From contig LODT01000016.1 in the NCBI GenBank assembly GCA_001606155.1, positions 186,001-250,000 on the forward strand: a stretch of DNA of 64,000 bases, read 5' to 3'. The notes beneath the pieces were generated by a model. The model did not search any database. It was not told where the DNA came from and saw nothing but the letters and a program-made list of their open reading frames with translations. The DNA comes from Tieghemostelium lacteum. Lineage: Eukaryota; Evosea; Eumycetozoa; Dictyosteliales; Raperosteliaceae. Below are positions 43,722 through 53,423 of the stretch, piece after piece. The translations under genes were made by a program, and so were the position numbers. The stretch's first letter is position 1. Each line of letters opens with the position of its first letter.

Positions 43722-44981
43722 TTAATTGTCTTCCTCTTCTTCCTCTTCTTCTTCCTCCTCTTCTTCTTCTTCTTCCTCCTCAGCATTCATTAACCAATCA
43801 ATAAATGGTTCGCAAGTTTCCTTGACAACTTTTGATTTGGCTTTGGTGGAATGCCATTTGAGGATGATATCTTCAGTGAGAATATCTTGATTGTAGAGGT
43901 TTTGAAGAATACCAACAATGTATTTGAGAAGAGTTTCATCAGCACCGCAAACTTGTTCAAAGCCCATAAGAATACCTAGTTTACCATCTTTACGTTTGCT
44001 TAGTTTAGTTAGAAGGGATTGCTTGTTCTTTACCAAATCCAAGGCACCTTTGCTAGTGTTATCAGTGAAAGCTTCAATAGCAGTTCTAGCAGTGGCATAA
44101 GATCTCATTGAAAAAGTTTCTTGGATATTGGACAACTCAGCAATGATATCTTCCTCAGAAGGAGTACCGTTGGACATGAAATCTTTGATCATACTGACTG
44201 GATCCTGATCAGAGAGGTCCAACATTGCCATGGCAGCAGCACTGCCACCTGCAGCTTTCTTTTTTCTTTCATCAACAGCTTGTTGAGAGGTATCAGTGGA
44301 CCAGACATGATCATCGTCTTCTTGAGTCTCCTCATTGGTTTCTTCATCCTTCTTTTTACTCTTGCTAGTTTTTTTAGATGAGGATTTGGATGAGGATTTT
44401 GATGATTTTTCTTTCTTTTTTTCTTTTTTCTCCTCTGGTTCATCTAAACCAACAAAACTGGTAGTCTCACCGCTGGAGCTCTTTGGATTCTTCAACATGA
44501 AGGATGACAATTTGCTTTTCATATCAAGTGGTGATCTTCTACCACAAGCAGCACATTTAAGGTCAAGACCTTTGGCAACGGTTGAACTCTTGACTACTGA
44601 AGTCTCTGGATTTCTACAGTATTTGCATAATACAAACTTGTTGATAAATCCATCTAAAACTTGAGCTAATTTATCAGCTGTATGTGATCCATTTACTGAA
44701 TACTTGTCACCTTCAATATTAGTTTGTGATCCAAATTCAATTTCAAAGTATTTGGTGACATCTATAAAATTACAATTAGTATGTTATTGATATAATAAAA
44801 AATTATTAAAAAGAAACATACATTCTGGTGCTCTATCTAAATCAGAGGCAATAGTTGATAAATTAACAATTACAGTTTTTACACCATTTCCTTTACCTTC
44901 AATTTTGGAAAGGATAGTATGCATTCTATATCTGTAATGTGGGTCAGTGACATCTCTTGGAATATTTACTAATGAAGCCAT
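43722..44981 (-). CDS. eif5: Translation initiation factor eIF5 (399 aa, two exons)
   Basis: Exon 1 is 44981-44822 and exon 2 is 44761-43722, with a 60-base GTATGT...TATAG intron in phase 1. The N terminus matches eIF5: NIPRDVTDPHYRYRM, KIEGKGNGVKTVIVN, YFEIEFGSQT, NGSHTADKLAQVLDGFI. The zinc ribbon is CKYC...CAAC. A Lys/Ser/Glu-rich linker follows, then the HEAT-like W2 domain and an acidic tail of about 20 Glu. eIF5 is the GTPase-activating protein for eIF2 in the 43S complex. Its W2 domain binds eIF2-beta and eIF3. Length is slightly below human (431). The conserved Arg near the N terminus needed for GAP activity is in the expected place (PRD/YRYR region). Confidence 0.94.
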
Positions 44982-46048
44982 TTTGTTTTTAATAAATTAT
45001 GATTAATGTAGTTGTTATTAGGGGAGGTATTTGGGGGTTGGTAATGGGTTTTTGTTTTTGATTGTAGGGTTATTTAGGGAAGATATTTTTGTTGATTGTT
45101 ATGAACTTAAAAGTACTATTGATTTAGTTTAAACGGTATTATATAACAGTTGCAGACTTTTGACGTTTTGTTGAACTTGAATACAGTTTGTTTTTTAACA
45201 AAACTTTAGAATTCTCTTTGTGCTGAATATGCATAAAACTTTTTAAACAATTGGAAATGATTGGGTTTTTGGTAAGAAACTTGTACTGATTTAGATTACA
45301 ACTGTTGAGAGGTGATAATTTCAATCAATAAACTATTGTTACTTGTTATTATTATTATTTGTTATTTATATAAATATATTGCTGATTATATTATTAAAAA
45401 AAAAAAAGAATTATCTATTATAAACCTGAAGATTTGGAATAATGTGTTAATTTGGTTATTTATAAAATATGTTGATTAAATATTGGTTATTAAAAATATA
45501 AAAAGTTGTTGAAGGTATTTAATTAATTATTCTAATGTTAATTGCATTTACTATTAAAAAACTGAGCATAGTTTTTGTAGGTAAAACTAATACAAAAGAA
45601 TAAAATAAAAAACAATACAATACAATATATTTTAAAATGCTATTATATATTAGGTATTTGAAATTCTATAAAATCGATAGACTGATAGTTTAAAATCCTG
45701 TTGATATTGAGAAACATATATTTCTATATTCTTTTGTTTGTTTTGGATTTTTTTTAAAAAATATATTATGTTGGAAAAAAAAATGATAGTTGTGTATTAA
45801 ATAGAATTGAAATAAATGAGGTAAAAAAAAATAAAATCGATTTAAGATACCTTTTTTTTATGTGTGTGGTTGAGTGTTTTGAATAATAAAAAAAAAAAAA
45901 AAAAAAAAAAAAGTTTTTAGAACAACAAGGTGGAGGATTTTTCTTAAGTTTTCATGTAATAATTATGTATTTATGTTGATTATACTGATTGTGAAAAAAC
46001 TTAGATTCTTTCAACCATTCAATATTAAACAATCAAAAACCAATAAAA
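44982..46048. other. Long intergenic region
   Basis: AT-rich sequence between eIF5 and the MFS gene. It contains an uninterrupted run of 25 A at 45,888-45,912. A less AT-rich patch at 45,139-45,324 is open on the minus strand for 61 codons, but without an ATG at its start; I do not call it a gene. Confidence 0.35.
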
Positions 46049-46148
46049 AGTAAAGAAATCAAATTTCTTTACTACATCATTGTAAACATTTACCTTCTTT
46101 GAATTTAAAAAAAAGTAATAAATTGATTTTTACTTGATCAAGTAAAAA
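46049..46148. repeat. Two perfect inverted repeats after the MFS gene
   Basis: An 11-base stem (AGTAAAGAAAT) with loop CAA lies at 46,049-46,073. A 22-base perfect palindrome centred on TTGATCAA lies at 46,127-46,148. Both sit within 125 bases downstream of the MFS stop codon, so they would be in its 3' untranslated region. They may shape RNA 3'-end processing or stability. A role in termination is inference. Confidence 0.55.
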
Positions 46149-46172
46149 AAACTAATATTTTATTCCTTTTTT

Positions 46173-48374
46173 TTATTGCATTGATTCTTCATCCAATTCT
46201 ATATAAGAAGTATTGCTGTTATTATTTGATTGCTGAGATGTAATATTTTTACAAAAAATCAAGTGACATGATAGAGCCATACCAATGAAAACCATACCCA
46301 AAATGGAAGAACCTTTCCATCCCCATCCTTGGAATATTAAACCAGACAAACCACAACCCAAAGCACCACCAATGAAATATGATGACAAATAAGCTGAATT
46401 CAATCGTGCTTTCATTTGCTCATCTTGTATATATTGTATTGATGAGTTCCTAGATTGATTAGATACATGTACAGATTGAACACCGAGATCCAATGTAAAG
46501 ATACCAGCAATTAGAGCCAACAGATGACTGTCAAATAAAAACATTATAAGATATCCAACTGCACATAGAATCATATAACATGTAATCAAATGACTGAGAG
46601 GGAATTTCTCTGAGAGTTTGGAACTTAGTGGTGTAATAGCTCCTGCCATACCAATGAGCCCAAAGAGACCTATGAAACCACTGGAATAGTTGAAAGGATC
46701 TTCAGAGAGTCTGAATGACAATGTAGTCCACAATATTGAAAATGTAGCAAAAACACACATTCCAATGAAATAACTTGCTCTGATTTCAGTATCCGATCGA
46801 AAGTGTTTTAAAATGGATGACATTATCTCTCTGTAGGGTATAGGTTGAGAGGATCTTGGTGTATAGGGTAAGAAATAGAAGAGAGATAGACTGATTATCA
46901 ATGTTGATCCTGCGGCTATAAAGAAGACTACTCTCCATCCAAATAAATGTCCAATGATACCTGAAATCACTCTTGCGCCTAGTAATCCTACAAACAGACT
47001 TGACACTAATATAGAGAGTATACCTCGTCGGTCAGTAGGGGTTGTCATGTCAATGGCCAATGGTATGGCTATATTTGGAATTATAGTAGTCAATCCCACC
47101 AAAAAATAGAAAATGATCATCTGACTGATGTGTGGTGACAAACCAACACCGAGCAGACAGCCACAGGTGAGAACTGACAGCAACAATATGAGTTTCTTCT
47201 TACTGATAATGTCGCTAAATGTAGATATAAATAGAAGGCCAAAGGAGTAGCCGAGTTGGACGGACATTGGTACTAGTGACATTATAGATTCTCCAACTTG
47301 GAACTCAAGTCCCAGTTCATTGAGGAGAGGTTGAGTGTAATAAAGGTTACTGACACTAAAGAATATCGATAGTGAGAGTAGAACTAAGATTTTGGAGTTT
47401 ACTTTAGTCGTTTCTGATTCTAGTACTGGTCTGGTGATAGTTGAGAGACTGTATTGTCTGGTTACTGTTGGTATTATAGGTGGATGAGGATTTGGTAGAA
47501 TCTTTGTCAAGTTGATTTCATGTTGTTGCGTGTTATTTGATGAATTTAATAGTGTGTGGGTTAAAAAATCTTTTGGTGGTGGAGTGAGAGTGGTGGGTAA
47601 TGTGGTAGTGGAAAGTGAGCTAGAAGAGGAAGTATTGGACAATTGACTATTGATATCCGAATAAGTTGTAAATGTCAACGGAGTTGAGTTTTGACTGCTA
47701 ACAGATGAGTCCTTGCTATTAGCCATAATCAAATGACTACCACTTCCATAATCCGACAGTGTTTTGTGACTGGGACTGTGTATACCAGGAAATGTATTAT
47801 ATTTATCTAAAATGCTAGGTGCTGTGAAATTTGGTGATATATCTTTAAATGATTTAAATTTTTGTTTAATCAATTGTTTAAAAGGAGATGGTGGTTCAGG
47901 TTCATTCTGTTCATTTTGTACTAGTTTTTTCATTTTGCGTTCTTGACTTGACTCTAAAGTTATAGTTTCAAATTGATTGATATCAGAGTCATCGTCTGTG
48001 TGTTCAGTATCTAAATGTCCGTCTTCACTATCATCATTGGTATCTCTTAGGATTAAATGATGAAAACCATTTCTATTGATTGTGGGTGTACTATACAATT
48101 CATCTTCCGTATCTGAATTCTCTGGTGTTTTTATATAACTATTCTGTGATGATGACTTTATATAACTATTATTTATAAGATATTCATTGTCTTCTTCTAC
48201 TTCTTGCTGCTGTTGTTGTTGTTCTTGTTCTTGTGGCTCATCTGCATATTTATCCTTTATAATGAGATCATTCAATTCATCATCGTCGTCATCTTGAAAT
48301 GATACATCTATTTTATTTATATTTATAATAGACTCTGTAATATTACTATTAATATTATTTACTAATATAGACAT
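46173..48374 (-). CDS. MFS transporter with a long disordered N-terminal tail (733 aa)
   Basis: Residues 1-320 are polar and acidic (Asp/Glu/Gln runs, many Ser/Thr), predicted cytosolic and phosphorylatable. From about 325 the protein has 12 hydrophobic segments of the major facilitator superfamily. Motifs include NLYYTQPLLNELG in the first helix, FSDIISKKK in loop 2-3 (motif A form), and TDRRGILSILVSSLFVG in helix 5. LYYTQPLL and the 12-helix layout resemble bacterial DHA1-type drug or metabolite exporters more than common eukaryotic sugar carriers. The substrate is unknown, probably a drug or small metabolite in exchange for protons. The long tail may regulate it. Confidence 0.87.
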   Translation of the reverse strand: MSILVNNINSNITESIININKIDVSFQDDDDDELNDLIIKDKYADEPQEQEQQQQQQEVEEDNEYLINNSYIKSSSQNSYIKTPENSDTEDELYSTPTINRNGFHHLILRDTNDDSEDGHLDTEHTDDDSDINQFETITLESSQERKMKKLVQNEQNEPEPPSPFKQLIKQKFKSFKDISPNFTAPSILDKYNTFPGIHSPSHKTLSDYGSGSHLIMANSKDSSVSSQNSTPLTFTTYSDINSQLSNTSSSSSLSTTTLPTTLTPPPKDFLTHTLLNSSNNTQQHEINLTKILPNPHPPIIPTVTRQYSLSTITRPVLESETTKVNSKILVLLSLSIFFSVSNLYYTQPLLNELGLEFQVGESIMSLVPMSVQLGYSFGLLFISTFSDIISKKKLILLLSVLTCGCLLGVGLSPHISQMIIFYFLVGLTTIIPNIAIPLAIDMTTPTDRRGILSILVSSLFVGLLGARVISGIIGHLFGWRVVFFIAAGSTLIISLSLFYFLPYTPRSSQPIPYREIMSSILKHFRSDTEIRASYFIGMCVFATFSILWTTLSFRLSEDPFNYSSGFIGLFGLIGMAGAITPLSSKLSEKFPLSHLITCYMILCAVGYLIMFLFDSHLLALIAGIFTLDLGVQSVHVSNQSRNSSIQYIQDEQMKARLNSAYLSSYFIGGALGCGLSGLIFQGWGWKGSSILGMVFIGMALSCHLIFCKNITSQQSNNNSNTSYIELDEESMQ

Positions 48375-48719
48375 ATTTTACTAGTATTGTTGGTGTGTTA
48401 TTATAATGTGAGATATTATATATATATTAAAATTATTATTCTTTTTTTTATAGAATCATTGTATGTATAGGAAATTATTTAATTTATAAACACTATAATA
48501 ATCGATAATTATTTTTTTTTGTTTAATCTTTTGTGTGTGATTAGATGTACAGATGACAACAAGTAAATATATATATTATATAAAACTACAGTGTGTGGTT
48601 GGGGGTTTTGATAATTTTTAAAAATTTATTTTTTATTTTTTAAATTGTTTAATGTGGGAAATCGCGAAATAAAAAATGACAAAATCAGTTGTGTTACACA
48701 ATCCATAAAATTTAGTGAT

Positions 48720-48777
48720 ATTTTCTATTTCTGCATCTCAAACATGTAATTTTCTATTTCTGCATCTCAAACATGTA
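48720..48777. repeat. Two tandem copies of a 29-base unit
   Basis: The unit, starting ATTTTCTATTTCTGCATC, occurs twice without a mismatch at 48,720-48,748 and 48,749-48,777. A third partial echo (TGTAATTCATGTAATTC) follows near 48,803. It lies just before the structured region. Confidence 0.8.
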
Positions 48778-48870
48778 ATTCATTTTTTTTTTGGTTGGCC
48801 TGTGTAATTCATGTAATTCATTCAATTAATTTTTCAAAAAAGGGAAAGGGAGGGAAGGGATGTGATTGCA

Positions 48871-49060
48871 ACCACCACGGTTTTAGTTAAGATTTGGTGA
48901 TTGTCCTCTTAATGAGAACAACCAGGAATTTTTTTGTTTCACACTAGACTCATTCAAGTCCAGTGATCTACCCTGTTTCTTCAAGATTAATGCGCAAACA
49001 TTAAATCTTAACCTACGGATGGTGGTCTGATGTAGTGATACACATCATAGTAAATCACTA
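48871..49060. ncRNA. Candidate structured RNA with nested and branched stems
   Basis: Paired segments visible directly: outer stem 48,871-48,877 with 49,020-49,026 (7 bp, ACCACCA/TGGTGGT); next stem 48,886-48,895 with 49,003-49,012 (10 bp, perfect); inside it a hairpin 48,896-48,923 (GG, TTGT and CTC arms with small bulges, loop TTAAT) and a hairpin 48,942-48,965 (CACT-A-GACT, loop CATTCA, AGTC-C-AGTG). A further 7-bp stem pairs 49,033-49,039 with 49,054-49,060. The stretch is less AT-rich than its flanks and has no open frame. ATTCAAGTC at 48,952 resembles a pol III B box. It matches no RNA family I can recall; the strand is unknown. Confidence 0.45.
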
Positions 49061-49423
49061 CTAAATTTACAATAATATAGCACGTTGTTGTATTAGTTGT
49101 ATTGATCGACGACAAAGTATTGGTATTGTTTTTTATGCACATCATCTTCTTTTCCCCAAACTATTATTTGTGTTATAAAACTCATATAACTGATCAAAAA
49201 AAAAAATCTTTGATATTTTATGGTCCAACTCCAAATTTACAACTTTTCCAATTTTTTTCTATTTTATAAGAAATTAATTAAAAAAATATATTTTTCAAGT
49301 TGATCTTAAAATAATTTAATTTAATTATTTATATAAATGAACTACGACTAGATCCCGCCTTTTTTTTAAATCCTTTTTTTTTTTAAAATTTTGAAATTGA
49401 TTTTTAATTAATTTTGGTTCCAA

Positions 49424-50851
49424 ATGGACGTAGAACATAACCAACCTCTGTTAAACCAAAATACGAATGATGTTATTCCAAATGATATAGTTAATGATGA
49501 TAAAGACATTAAAAATGAACAACAACAAACAGATAGATTAGATGGCAATGAGAATATGGTTACACTTGTTGATTTAAATTCTGTTCATATAATGCAACAA
49601 GAATCAAATAACGTTCATGATGAGAGTGTTTGTACACTAGTTGACGCAAAACCTGAACAAAAACCTCAAGAAAATTCAAATTCTGTTGAACAAGAGTTAA
49701 AGAAGTCTGCATCTAATCATTCAACATCTTCAAATTTAGAATCATCTTCTCTAGCAGATTCAGATTTTCAGTCTAGTGGTACTTGTAACTATATAATACC
49801 AGCAAACATTGAAAAAAACAAGGATCAAGAAATGACTGATGTACATATTCAAAATGAACAAGTAAAAGATGATAATAATAATAATAATAATAAAGAGGAT
49901 GAGACAAACCCAAGTAAAACAATTCACACTGGAATAACAAAAATAGTTCCAAAGAAATTAGAGACAATTGATCTTTTTGCTAAACCTAAATATACAGGAC
50001 CTACATCTATGAGTCTTTTGGAGAAAGATAAAGCACCACCTGATCCTTTACCTGAGGTACTAGAGATTATAGACAAAAAATCAGATCGTGGTGAATTATT
50101 GTATAAGGTTTCACTTAAAGGTGAAACTGAACATTATTGGATCAAAGAAAGTTTGGTTCCTGATAAATTATGTAAAAGTTATAATGCAAAGTTTTCTCAA
50201 TTTAGTTTTGGTAATCATAAGTCTAAATCTAATACAAGTAAAAAGAGAAAGCCTACCAGACAAAAACATAAAGATTCAGATTCGGAGGATGATAATTCAC
50301 CTGATGACCAAATCAATGTTATACCAATTTCAAAGACTTCAACTAGATCAACACCTACCAAACAATCTATAGCATTATCTCAACAGTTACAACAAGAAAA
50401 AGAACAAAAGAAGAAAAAGACAGCATCATTTAAAAAACCAAAACCTCCAACTATTGAATCTGATAGTGATGAGTCAAGTGAAGATTCTAGCAATGAAGAT
50501 GATAATAAACCTATAGGAATTACACCAAGTAAATCACCAAAAACCAATGTACAAAAGAGAAAATCACCAAAATCACCCACAACTTACACTGCACATAAAA
50601 CTTCACCAAAAGCTCGTAAAGAGGTTATTACCTCTGATGAAGAAGAAGAAGATTCAGTTGAAAAACCCACTAAAAATAATAGGACCTCAAAATCAGCACC
50701 TACCACTCCTGTTAATCCATATATCCGTAGTGTAGATAAAACTTTGGTAGCTTCGTCCAGAACAAGAGCACCAATATCATTAACATATTCTGATATTATG
50801 TTATTAGATTTTGGAAAACAAAAGAAAAAAAGTTCTCATAAATCTCTTTAA
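49424..50851 (+). CDS. Chromo-like domain protein with disordered, charged flanks (475 aa)
   Basis: Residues 1-190 are Asn/Gln/Asp/Ser-rich. A compact segment at about 205-260 (LPEVLEIIDKKSDRGELLY, then KVSLKGETEHYWIKES, LVPDKLCKSYN) follows the chromodomain pattern of hydrophobic start, strand, K-x-K/S-x-x-W and helix. Beyond this come basic patches (KKRKPTRQKHK), acidic Ser clusters (SDSEDD, SDSDESSEDSSNED, TSDEEEED) typical of CK2 sites, and several SPK motifs. This suggests a chromatin-bound nuclear protein that reads a histone or other methyl-lysine. The chromo assignment is from pattern only. Confidence 0.72.
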   Translation: MDVEHNQPLLNQNTNDVIPNDIVNDDKDIKNEQQQTDRLDGNENMVTLVDLNSVHIMQQESNNVHDESVCTLVDAKPEQKPQENSNSVEQELKKSASNHSTSSNLESSSLADSDFQSSGTCNYIIPANIEKNKDQEMTDVHIQNEQVKDDNNNNNNKEDETNPSKTIHTGITKIVPKKLETIDLFAKPKYTGPTSMSLLEKDKAPPDPLPEVLEIIDKKSDRGELLYKVSLKGETEHYWIKESLVPDKLCKSYNAKFSQFSFGNHKSKSNTSKKRKPTRQKHKDSDSEDDNSPDDQINVIPISKTSTRSTPTKQSIALSQQLQQEKEQKKKKTASFKKPKPPTIESDSDESSEDSSNEDDNKPIGITPSKSPKTNVQKRKSPKSPTTYTAHKTSPKARKEVITSDEEEEDSVEKPTKNNRTSKSAPTTPVNPYIRSVDKTLVASSRTRAPISLTYSDIMLLDFGKQKKKSSHKSL

Positions 50852-50900
50852 TTTAATATAAGCCACTAAATTTAATAGATTGTGATATTTAATAATCAGT

Positions 50901-53246
50901 TTATTTTCTACCAGATCTATGCTTGTAGTTGATCTTTTTTTTTGATTTATTTTTTCTGAAGTGAATGTGAATTGGGGTTCCAGTGAATGGGTAGACTTCA
51001 CGTATACATCTGAGGAGATATTTTGCAAAAGTAGGATCAACTTTATCAGGATCGTTTACAAAGAAGACAAACTGTGGTGGATAACCTTTAGCCTGTGCTG
51101 CAAATTTAAGTTTGAAATTATTCTTACCTCTTGCTGGTATTTTATGTTTAAATGTTGCCTGTTTGATGAGATCAATCAGAGTATTTACTTTAAGTTTCTT
51201 TTCTCTCTCAAAGAATACCTTAATTGCCAAATCCATAGCAGTAGGTATACAATATCCAGTTTTGGCACTAGTGAATATCACAGGAACATAATCAATAAAT
51301 GATAGTTTATCTCTAAGTTTCTTTTCAAATTGTTTCTGTTCAGAAGTGTATTTTGGAAGATCTACTGGTGGAGGTGGTACCCTTTTCACCCTCTCTTTAT
51401 CTTGGTTCTGTTGAATCTCTTCTTTTTTCTTTATATATTCTTGTAGTTTTTTATGAAATATTTCATCAGGATTCTCAGGTTTTCCAGCACCCACACTCTC
51501 CTCCTCTTCATCTCTATACAAATCATCAATATCAAAACCCAAATCAAAATCTTCATCATCCAAATCCAAATCAACACCATCTTTCTCACCAATTATAATT
51601 TTATCATATTCCATTTCTGATGAATTTTTTTGAATTTCTTTATCCTCTTCATTCTTAATTTCTAAATCCCTATCTTCATCTTCCTCTAGGTCATCTTCCT
51701 CTAGTTCTTCTTCTTGTTGTTTAATAAGTTCTTTATGTCTCTTCTCAGATTTCTCTTTTGCAAGCTTAGTCGTTTTCTTTAGATTCTGGAATTTTTCGTG
51801 ATCATTGGTTTTGGTTGACTGTTTGTTAACTTGTAGCATTTCATCTAGGAGTGTTTTATAGGTATAATCTTTACTTAGATTACCCTCTGAAAATGAACCT
51901 TTTGATTGCACATATTGACCTTTTTTTTGTAAATCATAAAAATTGATTTGATCAAAGAGTGTGTCTTGTGTCTTTTGGTTCTTTAGATACAAATCCCATT
52001 TATTAACCAATAGAATAACTGATTTCTTTGATTCCACTATAAAACTTGCAATTTTAAGGTCCTGTTCAGTTACACCTATGGTTGCATCTATGACCATTAG
52101 GACTACATGTGATCTCTCTACTGATTTCAGTGCCCAGAGTACAGAGGATCTTTCCAATCCTTCTTTATGAGTTGATCGTCTTCGTATACCAGCAGTATCA
52201 ATCAACATAATTTCATGATCATTTCTCCATTTGAAGAGACAATCTACAGGGTCATGAGTGGTACCTGGGATCTCTGAGACTATAGATCTCTCTTCTTCTA
52301 TAATCTTATTAAGTAGAGATGATTTACCGGCGTTTGGTTGACCGACTATAGAGATTCTAATTGGTCCCAACTCAAAATCTTTTTCAAAATTCAAATCTGC
52401 ATAAGGTAGGGGTTTAAGTAGATTTTCAAAGAGATCCATCACACCTTCACCATGAATGGAACTAAAAGGAACTGAATCAGTTCCTAACCCCAATCTTACC
52501 AATTGGTCTTTAAATAACTGATCGAAGCCTTCAGTTCTCATGTCACTGTTATCAGCCTTGTTCACACCGATATAAACAGGCTTACCATTAGTCTTTCTAA
52601 CTCTTAACATTCTTGCAATATCTTTATCAACTGTTGTTATTCCCGACTTGTAATCCAGTAGAAATAGAATGATATCAGCTTCATCCATTGCAACTTCAGC
52701 CTGATCTCTTATCATTTTTGAAAATTTATCTTTTTCCATTTGTTCTTTGGATTCACCTACAAGACCACCAGTGTCAATGAGAATAAACTCCCTACCAAAC
52801 AGGAAACCTTCACCGTAATACCTATCCCTAGTTGTACCAGGTATCTCCTCCACCAGTGCCTGTCTCTGCCCTTTTATAACCCTATTGAAAAGTGTAGATT
52901 TTCCAACATTTGGTTTACCAATAATAGCAATAACTGGTTTATTAACAATTGATTTTAAACTCACTCTATTGTATTGTTCTTTAGGTTTAGGTTCCTCACT
53001 TTGTATATCTTGATCACTGTTTACTGGGGTAGTGGATGTACAATAGTATCTATTAACTCGATCTCTTAACGATTCTATAATTCCTGATGAATTTTCATTT
53101 CTATATACTATATTATTTCTTTTATATTGTAAATCAATTTGATTTACATTTCCTCTATTTCCTCTATTTATATTTAGATTTCGTAATTTTATAAATCTCG
53201 GTATTGAATTGAGACACTTTGGTCTACAACTTTTGAAAAAAAACAT
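50901..53246 (-). CDS. Der/EngA-type double GTPase, probably mitochondrial (781 aa)
   Basis: The first GTPase domain has GKPNVGKS (about 110), DTGG and NKAD. The second has GQPNAGKS (about 302), DTAG, NKWD (about 415) and SAKTG (about 659), followed by a KH-like C-terminal domain and a basic end. This is the bacterial Der/EngA layout, a 50S ribosome-assembly factor. Between NKWD and SAK of domain 2 there is an insertion of roughly 200 residues, Lys- and then very Asp/Glu-rich. I chose the ATG at 53,246 because MFFFKSCRPKCLNSIPRFIK is a good mitochondrial presequence. The frame is open to an ATG at 53,423, but the extra codons look like non-coding leader. Function in mitoribosome biogenesis is inferred. 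Confidence 0.88.
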   Translation of the reverse strand: MFFFKSCRPKCLNSIPRFIKLRNLNINRGNRGNVNQIDLQYKRNNIVYRNENSSGIIESLRDRVNRYYCTSTTPVNSDQDIQSEEPKPKEQYNRVSLKSIVNKPVIAIIGKPNVGKSTLFNRVIKGQRQALVEEIPGTTRDRYYGEGFLFGREFILIDTGGLVGESKEQMEKDKFSKMIRDQAEVAMDEADIILFLLDYKSGITTVDKDIARMLRVRKTNGKPVYIGVNKADNSDMRTEGFDQLFKDQLVRLGLGTDSVPFSSIHGEGVMDLFENLLKPLPYADLNFEKDFELGPIRISIVGQPNAGKSSLLNKIIEEERSIVSEIPGTTHDPVDCLFKWRNDHEIMLIDTAGIRRRSTHKEGLERSSVLWALKSVERSHVVLMVIDATIGVTEQDLKIASFIVESKKSVILLVNKWDLYLKNQKTQDTLFDQINFYDLQKKGQYVQSKGSFSEGNLSKDYTYKTLLDEMLQVNKQSTKTNDHEKFQNLKKTTKLAKEKSEKRHKELIKQQEEELEEDDLEEDEDRDLEIKNEEDKEIQKNSSEMEYDKIIIGEKDGVDLDLDDEDFDLGFDIDDLYRDEEEESVGAGKPENPDEIFHKKLQEYIKKKEEIQQNQDKERVKRVPPPPVDLPKYTSEQKQFEKKLRDKLSFIDYVPVIFTSAKTGYCIPTAMDLAIKVFFEREKKLKVNTLIDLIKQATFKHKIPARGKNNFKLKFAAQAKGYPPQFVFFVNDPDKVDPTFAKYLLRCIREVYPFTGTPIHIHFRKNKSKKKINYKHRSGRK

Positions 53247-53423
53247 GAAAATGATTAAATAAAAATAAATTATTATATTTAAGGAACAAAAATCTAAATT
53301 TCCCTCCTCTCCCGCTTTATTACACTCCAAAATTCTTCTCATCCGTGGTAACAAATTTGAGTATTGTTTTAAGTGATATCTCTTTAAATTAAACACTGAC
53401 AAGTGTAGATTTTTTAATACCAT

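Noticed and set aside
45139-45324. 61-codon minus-strand frame, basic and presequence-like
   Set aside because: No ATG at its start, no exon partner found and no family resemblance.
45888-45912. Run of 25 A as the tail of a retroposed copy
   Set aside because: No coding relic or target-site duplication precedes it; such runs are common in dictyostelid intergenic DNA.
50901-53423. Longer Der protein starting at 53,423
   Set aside because: The extra 59 codons include a stretch typical of non-coding AT-rich leader, while a good presequence starts at 53,246; a leader intron could not be placed in phase.
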